Positions 50,562 to 60,975 of a stretch of DNA of 64,000 nucleotides are shown piece by piece. The first letter of the stretch is position 1, and each line of letters opens with the position of its first letter. The position numbers were made by a program, and so were the translations under genes. The notes under the pieces are model-generated. The model saw nothing but the letters and a program-made list of their open reading frames with translations. It searched no databases and was not told the DNA's origin. Origin of the DNA: Branchiostoma floridae (taxonomy: Eukaryota > Chordata > Leptocardii > Amphioxiformes > Branchiostomatidae); assembly GCF_000003815.2 (NCBI RefSeq), contig NC_049991.1:18382037-18446036 (forward strand), read 5' to 3'.

Positions 50562-50660
50562 CTCTGGTACCGTGAGGCGCCACATCCCGACCACACCACT
50601 CAGGCAGCAGATGAGGAGAACCGAGACCACGAGGAGCCGGGATGTCCTACAGTGGGGCAT
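50562..50660 (-). CDS. Candidate first exon 1b of the prokineticin-like gene
   Basis: This is a 33-codon exon with an ATG in context CACCATGC. The signal peptide has the core LLVVSVLLICCL and probable cleavage after SGVVG. The predicted mature start is MWRLTVPE, followed directly by the donor GAG|GTGAGT in phase 0. Joined to the cysteine exon it gives ...RLTVPE-VCESD, a 121-residue precursor. A TATATATAA box about 63 bases upstream of the ATG predicts a 5' UTR of roughly 35 bases. The exon is a paralogue of 1a: the signal peptides are nearly identical, but the mature tails differ at several positions (L/M, G/R, T/P, G/E). Repeats in the intron just downstream (49862-50537) have a diverged copy below exon 1a, so the duplication covered more than the exon. 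The alternative is that one copy is a pseudo-exon. Both keep the frame, ATG and donor. Confidence 0.7.
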
Positions 50661-50722
50661 GGTGCTGAGTACTGGGCTAAGGTCTGGTCTGCGCGCTTCA
50701 CAATGGCTCACTAACAGCTTTA

Positions 50723-50731
50723 TTATATATA
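50723..50731 (-). promoter_or_regulatory. TATA box of first exon 1b
   Basis: TATATATAA on the minus strand, 63 bases upstream of the exon 1b ATG; predicted start near 50697. The aligned position above exon 1a reads CTTAACG, so the box is absent from the duplicate. Confidence 0.6.
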
Positions 50732-51054
50732 GCAGCCGCTGGACGTATCAATGGCTTTCAGACCTTCAATGTCATTATCAGGCAACGTTGGCCAATCAGA
50801 ATGGGTGTATGATGAACCTTAACACAAAGGGTGTATGATTAACCTTAAGCGGGCTTATACATAATGACATTGCCTGATCAGATGTAGGTGCATTATAACA
50901 TTGAACGTTATAGCAGCCACTTGACGTATCCAGTCACGTTACGAAATGGCTTTCAGACCCTCACGGTCATTAGACAACGTGTGACTGTGACACAAGGGGT
51001 GTATGATGAAGGTCCAACGGGTTTATACATAATGACATTGTCTGATCATGCCTT

Positions 51055-51246
51055 GACCAATCATAATAAGGTGTATATTGACCAATCATAATGAGGTGTA
51101 TAACGACATTGACCAATTAGAATGAGACGTATAATGAAATTGACCAATCAGAATGAGATGTATATTGACCAATCAGAATGAGGTGTATAATGACATTGAC
51201 CAATCAGAATGATGTGTATATTGACCAATCAAAATGAGGTGTATAC
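51055..51246. promoter_or_regulatory. Seven-fold CCAAT (NF-Y-type) tandem array upstream of exon 1b
   Basis: CCAAT cores on the plus strand start at 51057, 51082, 51113, 51144, 51169, 51200 and 51225. They sit in a repeated context of the form TTGACCAATCAGAATGAG followed by a GTATA-containing spacer. Spacing is either 25 or 31 bases. An eighth copy, GGCCAATCAGAATG, is near 50791. CCAATCAG is the classic NF-Y site. The array is about 400-550 bases upstream of the exon 1b TATA box. It may act as an upstream promoter element, or it may be a minisatellite that happens to contain CCAAT. Confidence 0.5.
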
Positions 51247-51249
51247 TTA

Positions 51250-52855
51250 TTAATAAGAGAAACATGTAGATGCCCCAGCAGAGGAGAATGGTTAAAGTGG
51301 AGATGAGTTAACTGCAACTGCAATGATATGAAATGTTGTTTGTAGAAATCTTGACTTAAAATTAAATCTATAAATTCTTTTTATTTACCGAAAGCAAAAA
51401 TAAAATGCATAAAAAATGGGAAAACTGTATTTACATGTATAGTGTTACTCACTGAGCGCAGCCACCAAAATTCAAATACTTAGAGACAATAGATTCGTTG
51501 ATTTTATTCGATGGTAAATCATGGCAAGGGACCAGGCGTTATGATATTGTATAAACTGAGGAAAAGACGGGTCATTAACCATTTAACGTACATCGCCTTT
51601 TCCAAGAACATTGACAGTACACACAGCTCCGACGTACCCTTCTAGAAACACATTCAGCAACTCCCAAGCTCAAGTCACCAAGAGTTAAATACCTAGAAAG
51701 ACAACTGACTCGAAACTGAACCAAGTGAAACACAACACAAAGAAACCATGCCTAGCGAAATATTAGACGTTAAACGAGAACAAGAACAACAGCATCAACG
51801 ACTCTAGATCTGGGTCTTTCGGTGAGCTGGAATGTACACAGTCCACTTGCATAAACACTTATGACCAGCTCTTACGGCCCGTTGCTGCAGTGAGGTGACT
51901 TCAACGTGACATCCTTGAAATAACGTTAACAGCAGACAGGTCCATTTGTGATCAAGGCTGACGGAGACAGACGAATATTTGGGAAAGTCTCGATTGTTTG
52001 ACGTGTTGGTTACATAGGGTTTAGTCTTTATTTTCTTTTACCAGCACGGATAGACTTTCATGCTAAGTAGACAGACAAAGTGCGTTAAAATTTTCATTTT
52101 TCTTTTCGATAGTCACCACACCTTCATATCAAATTTTACATTACTACTCGTTTTTCAAAGCACAGCAGGATTTGTTAATCTCCAATCAGATGTATAGGGT
52201 TCAATCTAGCTCTGGTATCTGCAGTTTGGTCTGCACCGCAAGGTGTCGTTGCTATGACGCATGGACAGTGACTCACAAAAAGGATTCCAACTTACTCGCT
52301 TGTAACATGACCATTCATCACAATACTAGTTACATGAACAGTATAACATCTACAGATGGAAATGGATTTATATGCATTCTGAAGCTGTGGATAGAATCTA
52401 TCAGTCGGCCAATCTTCTTTTTTTAGCCTACTTGCAAACAAAAACAACGCACTGAAATGTGCTTAGCTCCTCTTACTACCAGTTCCAACCATCTCTCTTT
52501 ATCACTTTTTAGAATTTTTCAAAACATTTCCTAGTCTGAGTCACGATCCAGACTTGTTCTTAGAGTTGGCAGCGTTTTTCTAAGGCCAGGGACCAGATAA
52601 CCGTTCCTCAAGGACAATCCAAATAAAATGGTCAAGATTCATCTATCCACATGATCTAGTCTGTTTGCGAAATGCTTACCCATTAGTTCACATTACTAGG
52701 CCATTGCATATTGCTGTGTTGATTTACCGAACATTGATTAGTGATCAGTTGAAAAGAAGGCAGCAGTCTATCTTCTTTATACAACAGGTCGGCCCTACTG
52801 GACGGCGATGCGCGTGTCCGTCAGTGCATCACGTCAAAACTGCTAAACTCTAGCC
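51250..52855. other. No gene recognised
   Basis: Single-copy sequence between first exons 1b and 1c. I looked for further signal-peptide exons on the minus strand here and found none. Confidence 0.4.
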
Positions 52856-52869
52856 CCTGATAAACTACC

Positions 52870-52870
52870 A

Positions 52871-52903
<33 letters not shown>

Positions 52904-52909
52904 GTCTCT

Positions 52910-52972
<63 letters not shown>
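52870..52972. repeat. (TC)n-(TA)n compound microsatellite
   Basis: A TC tract of about 20 units followed by about 28 TA units. Confidence 0.95.
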
Positions 52973-52975
<3 letters not shown>

Positions 52976-53584
52976 CAACACTACATTAAGATTATTTTCA
53001 TTATTTTCTTTTCAAGGATTACCATTATAATATAGCGAAATTAAACGATTTCGAAAAAATAAAGAAATATTGCAGGTGACTCTTTTCACTTGGGACAAAC
53101 TAACAGTTAAACGAAACGCATGCTGAATGTAGTTTCAGCTCTCTATTCTTGATTGACCCATTTACAAACACCCACTCTGACAACAAGTTTTTAAAACCTA
53201 CGCGAGATGAATACGTACTACGTTATAAGGCCGTATTTACTGCCAACAGCACAACAAGCGATCTCATTAAAGCCTGTTGTGTAAAATGTGAACAACGAAA
53301 CCGTTTTTCTGAAGCGTCCAATTTGCAGAAGGCAAACTCCTCCAACACGTCACCGACAACACGTCACCGGCAACACGTCATGAGAACTTCAGGGTGATTA
53401 CGGGCGGTAAGCAGCACCCGATCTCTCATTTACGTCACCAATTGCTGTAATGATGCCTTATTCACAGCATCCCACGCAGGGGATATGCATGAATGAGGGT
53501 ATTAAGATGTTAGTACATGTCAGTTTTTTGTTTTTTTTTATCTATGCTGTGACCACACCTCATCTTTAGCAGCTGTGCTGACAT

Positions 53585-53914
53585 TTACAATGCATCACGC
53601 TGGCGAATATCGGTGAGGTGGGCATTAACTATTCGTTTAAAGTTCTTCAAGTTTTTGATATTTACAATGTCTTGTGGTAGACAGTTCCATAGCTTAACTG
53701 TGGCTGGGAGAAAAGTTCTTTTGTGACAGGAGGAGGTTGACTGGACAGGTTCTAGGGCTGCACTGTGTTGGGATGTTGACAGACGTGTTTCACGGCGGTG
53801 TACGTAGGGCTCGGGTAGAAGGTTATTCAGTAGTGTTGGTGCGTCTTGGTGATACATTCGGTGTAGGAGTGAGAGGGCCCCAACAAGGTAATGTGCAGTA
53901 AGATAATAATACAT
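53585..53914 (-). mobile_element. LINE (CR1/L2-type) C-terminal coding fragment
   Basis: A 109-codon frame carries the hallmark C-terminus of CR1/L2-like LINEs: LLHRMYHQDAP, then KRTFLPATVKLWNCLPQDIV, then FKRIVNAHLT. The reverse-transcriptase domain is missing. This is a truncated dead copy. Confidence 0.85.
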
Positions 53915-54309
53915 GATTACATGGTGTTACACAAATGACAGCTGCACCATGGCCTTTTAGCATGATAACTGCAACGGATGTGGTAAATAAGTCTCCGCGA
54001 AGTGATATTTGAAAAGCGCCCTGCTGAATGCATTAAATAAAGCACCCTTATGAATGAATTTAGATGAATTGCTGGTTTCGAAATGCACATATCTTATCTT
54101 GTCAATTTGTACAGCAGGATAAAAATGATTTTAAGCCCCACGTTTACAGTACGGTACCATATGTTGTGCTAAACAGTTGAAATAAGAACCATAAGACCAT
54201 TTGACAAGAAACTACTAGCGCGGCCACTTTTGTCCAGGGTAACATTACGAATTAAAATCTAATGGGATAAAATTTCAGAACAGTATTAGACCGAGCAAGT
54301 CTGATGCAG

Positions 54310-54519
54310 TACTGTAAATGCTTTTAAGTTCGCGGGGATTTAATTTCGCGGTAACGGGAAAAGGACTTTTCGCGGTGGTTTTAAATTCGCGGTAGCACCA
54401 TGCATTGTACTCCTAATGCCAGGGAAAAATGTTCGCGGTGGTTTTAAGTTCTCGGTGAAGCGGCCACCGCGAAAACCGCAAACATTAATCCACAGCGAAA
54501 GTTTCTGCATTTTACAGTA
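54310..54519. mobile_element. Fold-back 'CGCGG' MITE, copy 2
   Basis: Same family as 32669-32881, in inverted orientation relative to it, with TACTGTAAATG and TTTTACAGTA ends. It sits between first exons 1b and 1c. Confidence 0.75.
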
Positions 54520-54933
54520 TTTTCCGAAAGGTCCACCTGTCCAGTAGCAGGCGCGCTCGCCCCTAGCCTGACTAAAATAGCAATCCTACCCGATGGCTTT
54601 ACAAGGGAGGGGGTCATTAACCCCAGCCAGCGAGAGAGATTGTGTAAACACAGGCTACTATCGACCCGGTGCGCTCTCTTTTGGGCGCTCACCGAGATCC
54701 TTTGGCTCTCACTGCGCTTGTTGCTCTCTCGGCGCTCGCTCTGCGCTCATCGTTGGATTTCCATCGCGCTTGGTTTAAAACAGACGCCGAGGTGATGGCG
54801 ATCGACCATAGCACGCTCACAGGGCGACGCGCTGTCCTATTTTATGTTGTGGAGAGAGCGCGGCGAGAGCGCCGTCCTGGTGGAAAGTGGGCACGACAAA
54901 ACCCCTCTCCGTTCCCTGTACTTTGCGATCTAA

Positions 54934-55242
54934 AGGTGGGGTCACACCTGCGTATATATTTAAGTCCGTATGAAGCGCGCATGGGAGTATTTGCCTCCAC
55001 CAGGCCCCACAGGTCGTTGGAAAAATAATTGAAATTGGACAAACGTAAACAGGTAACATGTCAGATGAGTTACCTGGGTCGCTAACCATACTTGTCGATC
55101 AGCTAACTCATCTGGCATGTAATGTATCTATATTTGTCCAATTTGTACTGTTTTTCCCGCGACCTGTGGAGCCTGGTAGAGACTAAGAGCGTCATACGCA
55201 CCTCAAACGGACGTGAATATATACGTATGTGTGACCCCACCT
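54934..55242. mobile_element. Palindromic MITE with CACACxTGCGTATATATT ends, copy 1
   Basis: The ends AGGTGGGGTCACACCTGCGT and the inverted GTATGTGTGACCCCACCT flank about 250 bp of largely palindromic sequence. A second member follows at once at 55305-55603, so two copies of one family sit side by side. Confidence 0.75.
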
Positions 55243-55304
55243 ACAATCGCGCTACGTATGCGCACGGGCCAAACATTGTTAATTTTATATTTACCGGGTT
55301 ATTA

Positions 55305-55603
55305 GCCGGGTTCACACGTGCGTATATATTCAAGTCCGTATGAGGTCCATATGGAGTTCTTAGCCTCGACCAGGCTCCACAGTTGGCCGAGAATTTGACA
55401 GAAATTGAAGCAATATGCACACATGTGACACCACATGGGTAGCTGGTGGAAGTTTGCGACCACATGATTCCACTGGCAGATTATCTGGCCCAATTTCTAT
55501 GATTTTTCTAGCAACCTGGTCGGAGTCTGGTAGAGGATACGAATTCCATATGCATACGGACCTCATACGAACTGGAATATATACGCACGTGTGAAACCAC
55601 CTT
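55305..55603. mobile_element. Palindromic MITE with CACACGTGCGTATATATT ends, copy 2
   Basis: The ends GGGTTCACACGTGCGTATAT and the inverted form ending CACGTGTGAAACCACC flank inverted halves sharing CCGTATGAGGTCC. Its end is about 60 bp from the donor of first exon 1c. Confidence 0.75.
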
Positions 55604-55665
55604 AAAACGTACACCTTCGATATTTAGTTTTCTCAGCAAAGACACACAAGTATTCACAAACTTAC

Positions 55666-55749
55666 CTGGACAAAGTGCATGGTGAAAAAGCCGTCCGACA
55701 TGTTGGAAGTACACATAAGAAGCGACAGTAACAGGCACCGACTGATCAT
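55666..55749 (-). CDS. Candidate first exon 1c of the prokineticin-like gene
   Basis: This is a 28-codon exon: Met, a short hydrophobic core (CLLLSLLMC), then NMSDG and a predicted mature start FFTMHFVQ. The donor is the consensus CAG|GTAAGT in phase 0. Spliced to the cysteine exon it would give ...MHFVQ-VCESD, a 116-residue precursor. The sequence is unrelated to exons 1a/1b, but length, architecture, strand and phase match. I see no good TATA box at the expected distance (55795-55815), so the promoter may be TATA-less or the exon may not be a transcription start. A second ATG lies 16 codons in, within the signal region. A palindromic MITE ends about 60 bases downstream of the donor. Confidence is lower than for 1a/1b because it has no paralogue in the window. 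Confidence 0.52.
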
Positions 55750-56030
55750 ATTCACTTGTAGCTGGTAGCACTGGTACAGGAGAACTAATGCTACAAACGC
55801 TGCCTTTGGCACGAAACATAAACTAAACAGTATGCTCCATTTAAGTCGACTTACATCCCCACCTCTCTAATTTTCTAGGGTGTAATCAAGTCATGCAGGC
55901 GCACATCAAACTAACTCTTTGTACTTATTCTTATTAATCCCTCTAGCAATTCTTTAAGTGGGTTACAACAGGACATAAAAGCTCCATCATTAAAGGACAT
56001 TGCAAATTACTCTCCTGCCGTGAAGGGGCC

Positions 56031-56328
56031 TAAAGCTAAGGGCACAAACGTGGGCAATCTTTTGGGATCCTTCAGTGGTAAGTACCGCCTCCGTATGAAC
56101 TCCTAGGGGATCCGACGGATTTAGGAGCACGCAGACACTCCGTTGGACTTCACGTACAGGCAAAACTTTGTGTGCCATCGGGCTGCGAATTCGCCCCCGT
56201 ACGTGCAAGCACGGGCGACGCGCCTGCCCTGTACAGCCTGAACGTTTTCAGAGATACGTGGCGGACGTGGCCTCCCCAAAAAACGCACGGACAAATTGCA
56301 CGTACGGCGGGTTGTGTCCTTAGTTTTA
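56031..56328. mobile_element. CpG-rich MITE with CTAAGGGCACAA ends
   Basis: The imperfect inverted ends TAAAGCTAAGGGCACAAAC and GTTGTGTCCTTAGTTTTA enclose a CpG-rich interior with further inverted blocks such as CGTACGTGCA and TGCACGTACG. Open frames here are compositional. Confidence 0.5.
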
Positions 56329-56539
56329 AGCAAACCTGCGACACCAGGGAAACCTTCTAACTGCGGCTTAAATACCATGCATGGCTAGTGGGCATCTTGT
56401 CTGTCGTCAAGTGTAATGGTGCAAATGTTGCATTATAGTTGTTGCGAGCTCCGACATAATCACCAAGCAGATGTAAGAATGGATCTGGTTCATTCTCATA
56501 TGACTAGCGTATATTTTGCACACATTTGCACACAATTTT

Positions 56540-56757
56540 GTCTAATATTGCAGGTGTTTGGCGCAGAAGCCAGAGGGTCTGGGTTCAAATCCTGTCATGT
56601 TCCCGACCTTGTGCTCTTGGGAATGATATTTTTACACGGCTTTCCTCACTCCGCCCAGGTGTTCAAATGGGTACCTGGCTTCGGATGCAGAGGTTTGGGC
56701 TCTGTCACAAAACCTTGCCCTGGACACAGTGAATAACAACCCACTGCTCCGGCGGCT
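56540..56757 (+). mobile_element. tRNA-derived SINE
   Basis: The plus strand has a tRNA-like B box (GGGTTCAAATCC at 56581), then CTTGTGCTCTTGGGAATGAT and TTTCCTCACTCCGCCCAGGT, the same tail as at 63.1 kb but extending further. It ends near a (CATA)n microsatellite at 56768. Confidence 0.7.
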
Positions 56758-57214
56758 TTGAAGGCTATACATACATACATACATACATCATCGGCCAGCG
56801 GTCGGAACCAGGCAAGTACAGATTTCACCCCAAAGGCCCCTATCTGACATAGCTTGCTCTAAATTATCAAAGTGTATACCAGAGTCTCTAGTCAAAGTGT
56901 CCGTAAAAGTCAAACTTCTGCAATGTACCCGGCCACTTGGTTTCCATAGAAGAACAGAAGACACTAATTCCTGTTTTGCTCGGCAACAGGCTTTGGGAAG
57001 GCTATGGAACTACCTTTATGTCCAGCCTTTAGTACGTCTTCCTTGTATCGCACTTTTTTAAACATACAATGCCACTTACTAAAATCGAGCACTATACTAG
57101 AAGATCGTACTAAATGTTCTGAAAACATGCGTAAAGCACTGCGACTGAGCGGGATTCTCATATCCACTTGAAGAAGGCCCTACGGAGCATACCACTGTTT
57201 GAAGGTCAAAAACA

Positions 57215-57966
57215 AACTTCAAAATTTGATATCAAGTAATATGCAACAAACATATTTATCTATCAATCTACAGAGTAGATATATTTTTGAGCGCCTTGAA
57301 TAGCCATTCTTTGTCATACATATATTTTTGCCATAATCCGTATTCAGAGCACACACATTCGGCTTCTTTGAAATTCGTTTTTTCCCAAACAGTTCGGCTG
57401 CGGTTTCCTTTCGGATTTTTGGCGTTGATGCTAGAAATAAAATGAATGTGGTATCTCATCAACGAGAAAAGTAAGGTTTTGTAAATCATTTTAAGACCAT
57501 AAGGGACACAGATGCTCTGTAGTGGAGTAAACTGTCAGTGCTAAATAACCATTGCAAGGACAGTCATAATGATGAAAAGACTAGAATTGCAAAGCATCCA
57601 GATTAAAAATTTGATATCAAGTAATATGAATCAAACATATTCATCTATCAATCTACAGAGTGGATATAATTTTCAGCGCATTGAATAGTCATTGTTTGTC
57701 ATTCATACCGTTTTGCCATAATCCGTATTCAGAGCACACATATTCGGCTTCTTTGAAATTCTTTTTCCTTTTTTTTCAAACAGTGCGACTGCGGTTTCCT
57801 TTCGGATTTTCGGTGTTGATGCTGGAAATAAAATGGCTTTGTGGCATCTCAACGACAAAAAGATTAAGGTTTTTTTTGTGTGAATCATTTTAAGACCATA
57901 AGTGACACAGATGCTCTGTAGTGGAGTGAAATATCAGTGGACATTGGACAACTATTGCAAGGACAG
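57215..57966. repeat. ~370-bp direct duplication
   Basis: 57215-57560 and 57603-57966 share TTTGATATCAAGTAATATG, CCATAATCCGTATTCAGAGC, GGTTTCCTTTCGGATTTT and CACAGATGCTCTGTAGTGGA. A minus-strand frame open in the first copy has a stop in the second, so it is probably not coding. Confidence 0.8.
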
Positions 57967-58452
57967 CCGGGTTGATGAATAGAGACTTGAATTACAAAGC
58001 ATGCAGATCAAGCAAAAAAAGCGTAGTTTTATCGAATTACAAGTGCGGTGTTTGTCAGCTCCGTTGACATAAAGGCAATGACGCGTGTGCTCTATAAACA
58101 CGTACGTCTAAAAAAGCCTGGGGCCAATGTCGACGTGCAAAAATCTAAGTAGACAGGCTGTGCTCCAAGGCACAGCTTGTATACGAAAGCTTTCACCTGA
58201 CGAGAGCAAGATATGTGGAAAAAATCTAGAAATAACTCCTAAACTTCGTCATGGCCGTAAAAAAAAGACATCCCGCCCAAAGCCTTGGACCAGAAATGAC
58301 ATTTTTATGAGATTAAACACTTCACTATCTTGTGTCTGCAGACGGACGGACTTTACGACTCAATTAATCATGACGCTCAAGAGGCAGGTTCTCCATGACC
58401 ACAACAATCACTCAAACTGACAGAGTCTCCGATATAACGCTATAAAACATAC

Positions 58453-58533
58453 CTCCAGTAAGCCCAGAAAAATGCTAGCGGCAGCAGGATGCGTCGTTAG
58501 CAAAACCACCAACATGAGCGCTAGAACTGCCAT
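58453..58533 (-). CDS. Candidate first exon 1d of the prokineticin-like gene
   Basis: This is a 27-codon exon with a strong signal peptide: core LALMLVVLL, then TTHPAAAS as an A-x-A/S type cleavage region. The predicted mature start is IFLGLLE, or SIFLGLLE if cleavage follows AAA. The donor GAG|GTATGT leaves phase 0, so it joins the cysteine exon in frame (...LGLLE-VCESD; 115-residue precursor). A CATATAAGC TATA-like box lies about 50 bases upstream of the ATG, predicting a 5' UTR of roughly 20-25 bases. The exon does not resemble 1a-1c or 1e at nucleotide level. It sits about 22.4 kb from the constant exon. It could instead start a different secreted protein, but I see no other suitable downstream coding exon between 36 and 58 kb. 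Confidence 0.62.
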
Positions 58534-58581
58534 GACGAGTCTCTGCTATGTTCTGTCGGGATGACTCCTGGCGGTGACAAG

Positions 58582-58588
58582 CTTATAT
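58582..58588 (-). promoter_or_regulatory. TATA-like box of first exon 1d
   Basis: ATATAAG on the minus strand, about 50 bases upstream of the exon 1d ATG. The predicted start site is near 58555, giving a very short 5' UTR. Confidence 0.5.
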
Positions 58589-59153
58589 GTGTTCGTGTAT
58601 GAGCATACAATAGCCTGATTAAAGACCGCACGACGGTATCTAAGCTGTCTGTCGTCACTTGTGAACAATTACATTATGCTGCAATACAACACAGGATCAT
58701 CAATTGGCGTCGGTTTTGCGTAGTATCAGGTGATGCCACTTTGAATCAAAGTTGAACTGTAATTTCCAACACTTACCCAAATTGTCAACAGTGACTTTAG
58801 TCTTTGTTAAGGAATACATCTGTTTATAATAAGTTCCTTTCTTTGTGGGAAATCGCTGTTCAACAGAAATTAAAAATGACTGCTTACACCACACATGACG
58901 TTGTGTTAAGGTAATTCCATTGCTGATTTGATCCTACTGACGTCACACGAGCATATCACCTCATCGTGAGATTGACTTTTCTTGATAAAATATGCTGATC
59001 AGTCATTGTTAAATCCCATTTGTTATACGTCATCATTACGTCAAGGTGCGAGTTATAAACATGTTTGTGCGGCAGTATTTTACAATCTCTGACTTTCACT
59101 GGGGCTTTTAAAAATATCAGATGCCTGTCCTGTCACAAACGTGGTAAGGCGTG

Positions 59154-59374
59154 AACTGACAGGTACAAAAGAAGTCCGATTCCGTACATGGTACAGCTAC
59201 TAAACAACACTTAAATGTTGTGGACTATGGACCATTTGGACATTCGAACAACTACACTACTATTGACAGGTACAAAAGAAGCCCGATTCCGTACCTGGTA
59301 CATCTACTAAAGAACACTTAAATGGTTATGGACTATGGACTATTTGGACATTCAAACAACTACACTACTATTGT
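59154..59374. repeat. ~112-bp tandem duplication
   Basis: Two units with GACAGGTACAAAAGAAG, CGATTCCGTAC and CAACTACACTACTATTG, between first exons 1d and 1e. Confidence 0.85.
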
Positions 59375-59651
59375 GTGCCACTCTATCAGGCAATTTTATT
59401 CTGTTTAAAAGTTGAGCGTTAAACTAATTCTGTAATCAAGCCTTTAAATTATTATTTTATCTTGCAAATGTGATCATGTTATACATGCACAAGCATAATT
59501 CAGGTAACTGAGGTTGCCTGTGAGGCCTTGTACATAATGTATGTGTTTCCTGAATAAACCAATCATCATCATCATCGATATCATCAGGACACATTTGGAG
59601 CTCCTGATATTGAATTGAATTGTTGTCTATTCGATCTCCATTAATCCGCCT

Positions 59652-59857
59652 TACTGTAAATGCAGAAATGTTCGCGGTGGATTAATGTTCGCGGTTTTTG
59701 CCGCTTCACCGCGATATTAAATCCACCGCGAATATTTTTCTATTATGATATTAGACTGCAGTCTATGGTGTTACCGCGAAATTAAATCCACCGCGAAAAG
59801 TCCTTTTTCCCGCTACCGCGAAATTAAATCCCCACGAACTTAAATGCATTTACAGTA
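59652..59857. mobile_element. Fold-back 'CGCGG' MITE, copy 3
   Basis: Same family, with TACTGTAAATGCAG and TGCATTTACAGTA ends. It sits between first exons 1d and 1e. Confidence 0.75.
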
Positions 59858-60843
59858 TTCGATTCGATGTCCATCTCTGAATATTACTAGACATCGTACA
59901 TTTGTTGACTACAACTTCTTTAGTCCTAAAGTAAAACATATATGTATACTCCCATACTTTATCTTAAATCTAATGTTTAACTCCTACTTTTAAGATTAGA
60001 TATTTTACATGTATCTGATTTTAAGAGACAAACCTACGGAGAAATAAAATAAAAAATCTTATATTGTGGCAAGAATCAACTTCTTTCTTCTTATTTGCAA
60101 CGAATACTGTGGTCTACGGGAGCGTACTACTTTAATTATAACTTTCCAGACATTCAACATACATACACAGTACACAATACACTCATTTGACAAAAGTGTA
60201 ATCGTGAGGAAAAATTACGCACGTACGTACGCGCGGGTACTCTTACATATGGCAAGGATATAGAGTAGCTAACGACTTAGGCAGACGATTACGTACGGCA
60301 TTAGTGAAGACTTAACTGTAAGTAAATACAACTTCAACGTTCAATTTCGCTGAGTGATTATCTGATGAAGCATATTGGGCATTTACGACACTGGCGCTTC
60401 ACAAGATACTTACCGCGGAAAAGACCGGTGAACGCTTTAAACAAGTTTTGTGGCAATTTTCAACAGTAATGTTCGCAAGCACACACACACCAAAAAACAC
60501 GCTTTCGTTAGAGCGGTAAATCTCAGCCCGAAGAGCTTATCAAAAGATGCACTTTCGGTGACACACTGACACCACTGAAGAATCCTTGCAGGCGGGAGAG
60601 CAAGTCATCCAAGAGTGGCGGACTCCAGACACATTTTCATACTCTATGTAACATCCTAAACGCGGGATTGCATAGTTTGGTAGCAAAAACTGCTAGCCCT
60701 AGTACTGGAATAATTCAAGCAATTTTCAAAAGATGGGAATTGTACAAAGTCTGCAACATTGTCCTAATTGAAGTATAAAAAATTTATCCTATCTGTTCAT
60801 CAAAAATGTCTTCAACCAACTTCTCTTGAAAAAAAAAACTCAC

Positions 60844-60921
60844 CCCGATCATGTTCAGGAACATCCCCTGCGTCAACGTTGTCATCATCATCAAGCCAAG
60901 CAGCAGTAAAGTTACACCCAT
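60844..60921 (-). CDS. Candidate first exon 1e of the prokineticin-like gene
   Basis: This is a 26-codon exon beginning GACAATGG. Its signal peptide core is VTLLLLGLMMM, followed by TTLTQG. The predicted mature start is MFLNMIG, directly followed by the donor GGG|GTGAGT in phase 0. Joined to the cysteine exon it gives ...NMIG-VCESD, a 114-residue precursor. A clear TATAAAAA box at 60976-60983 lies about 55 bases upstream of the ATG and predicts a 5' UTR of about 25-30 bases, much like exons 1b and 1d. This is the most distal first exon I found, about 24.8 kb from the constant exon. More may lie beyond the window. Confidence 0.62.
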
Positions 60922-60975
60922 TGTCTCCTCTAGTCTTGCCGGACCTCAACACTCTTCCTATGAAGAATTCGTCCG

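Noticed and set aside
57268-57893. Duplicated coding exon on the minus strand
   Set aside because: The frame open in the first copy carries a stop in the second, so selection on coding is not supported.
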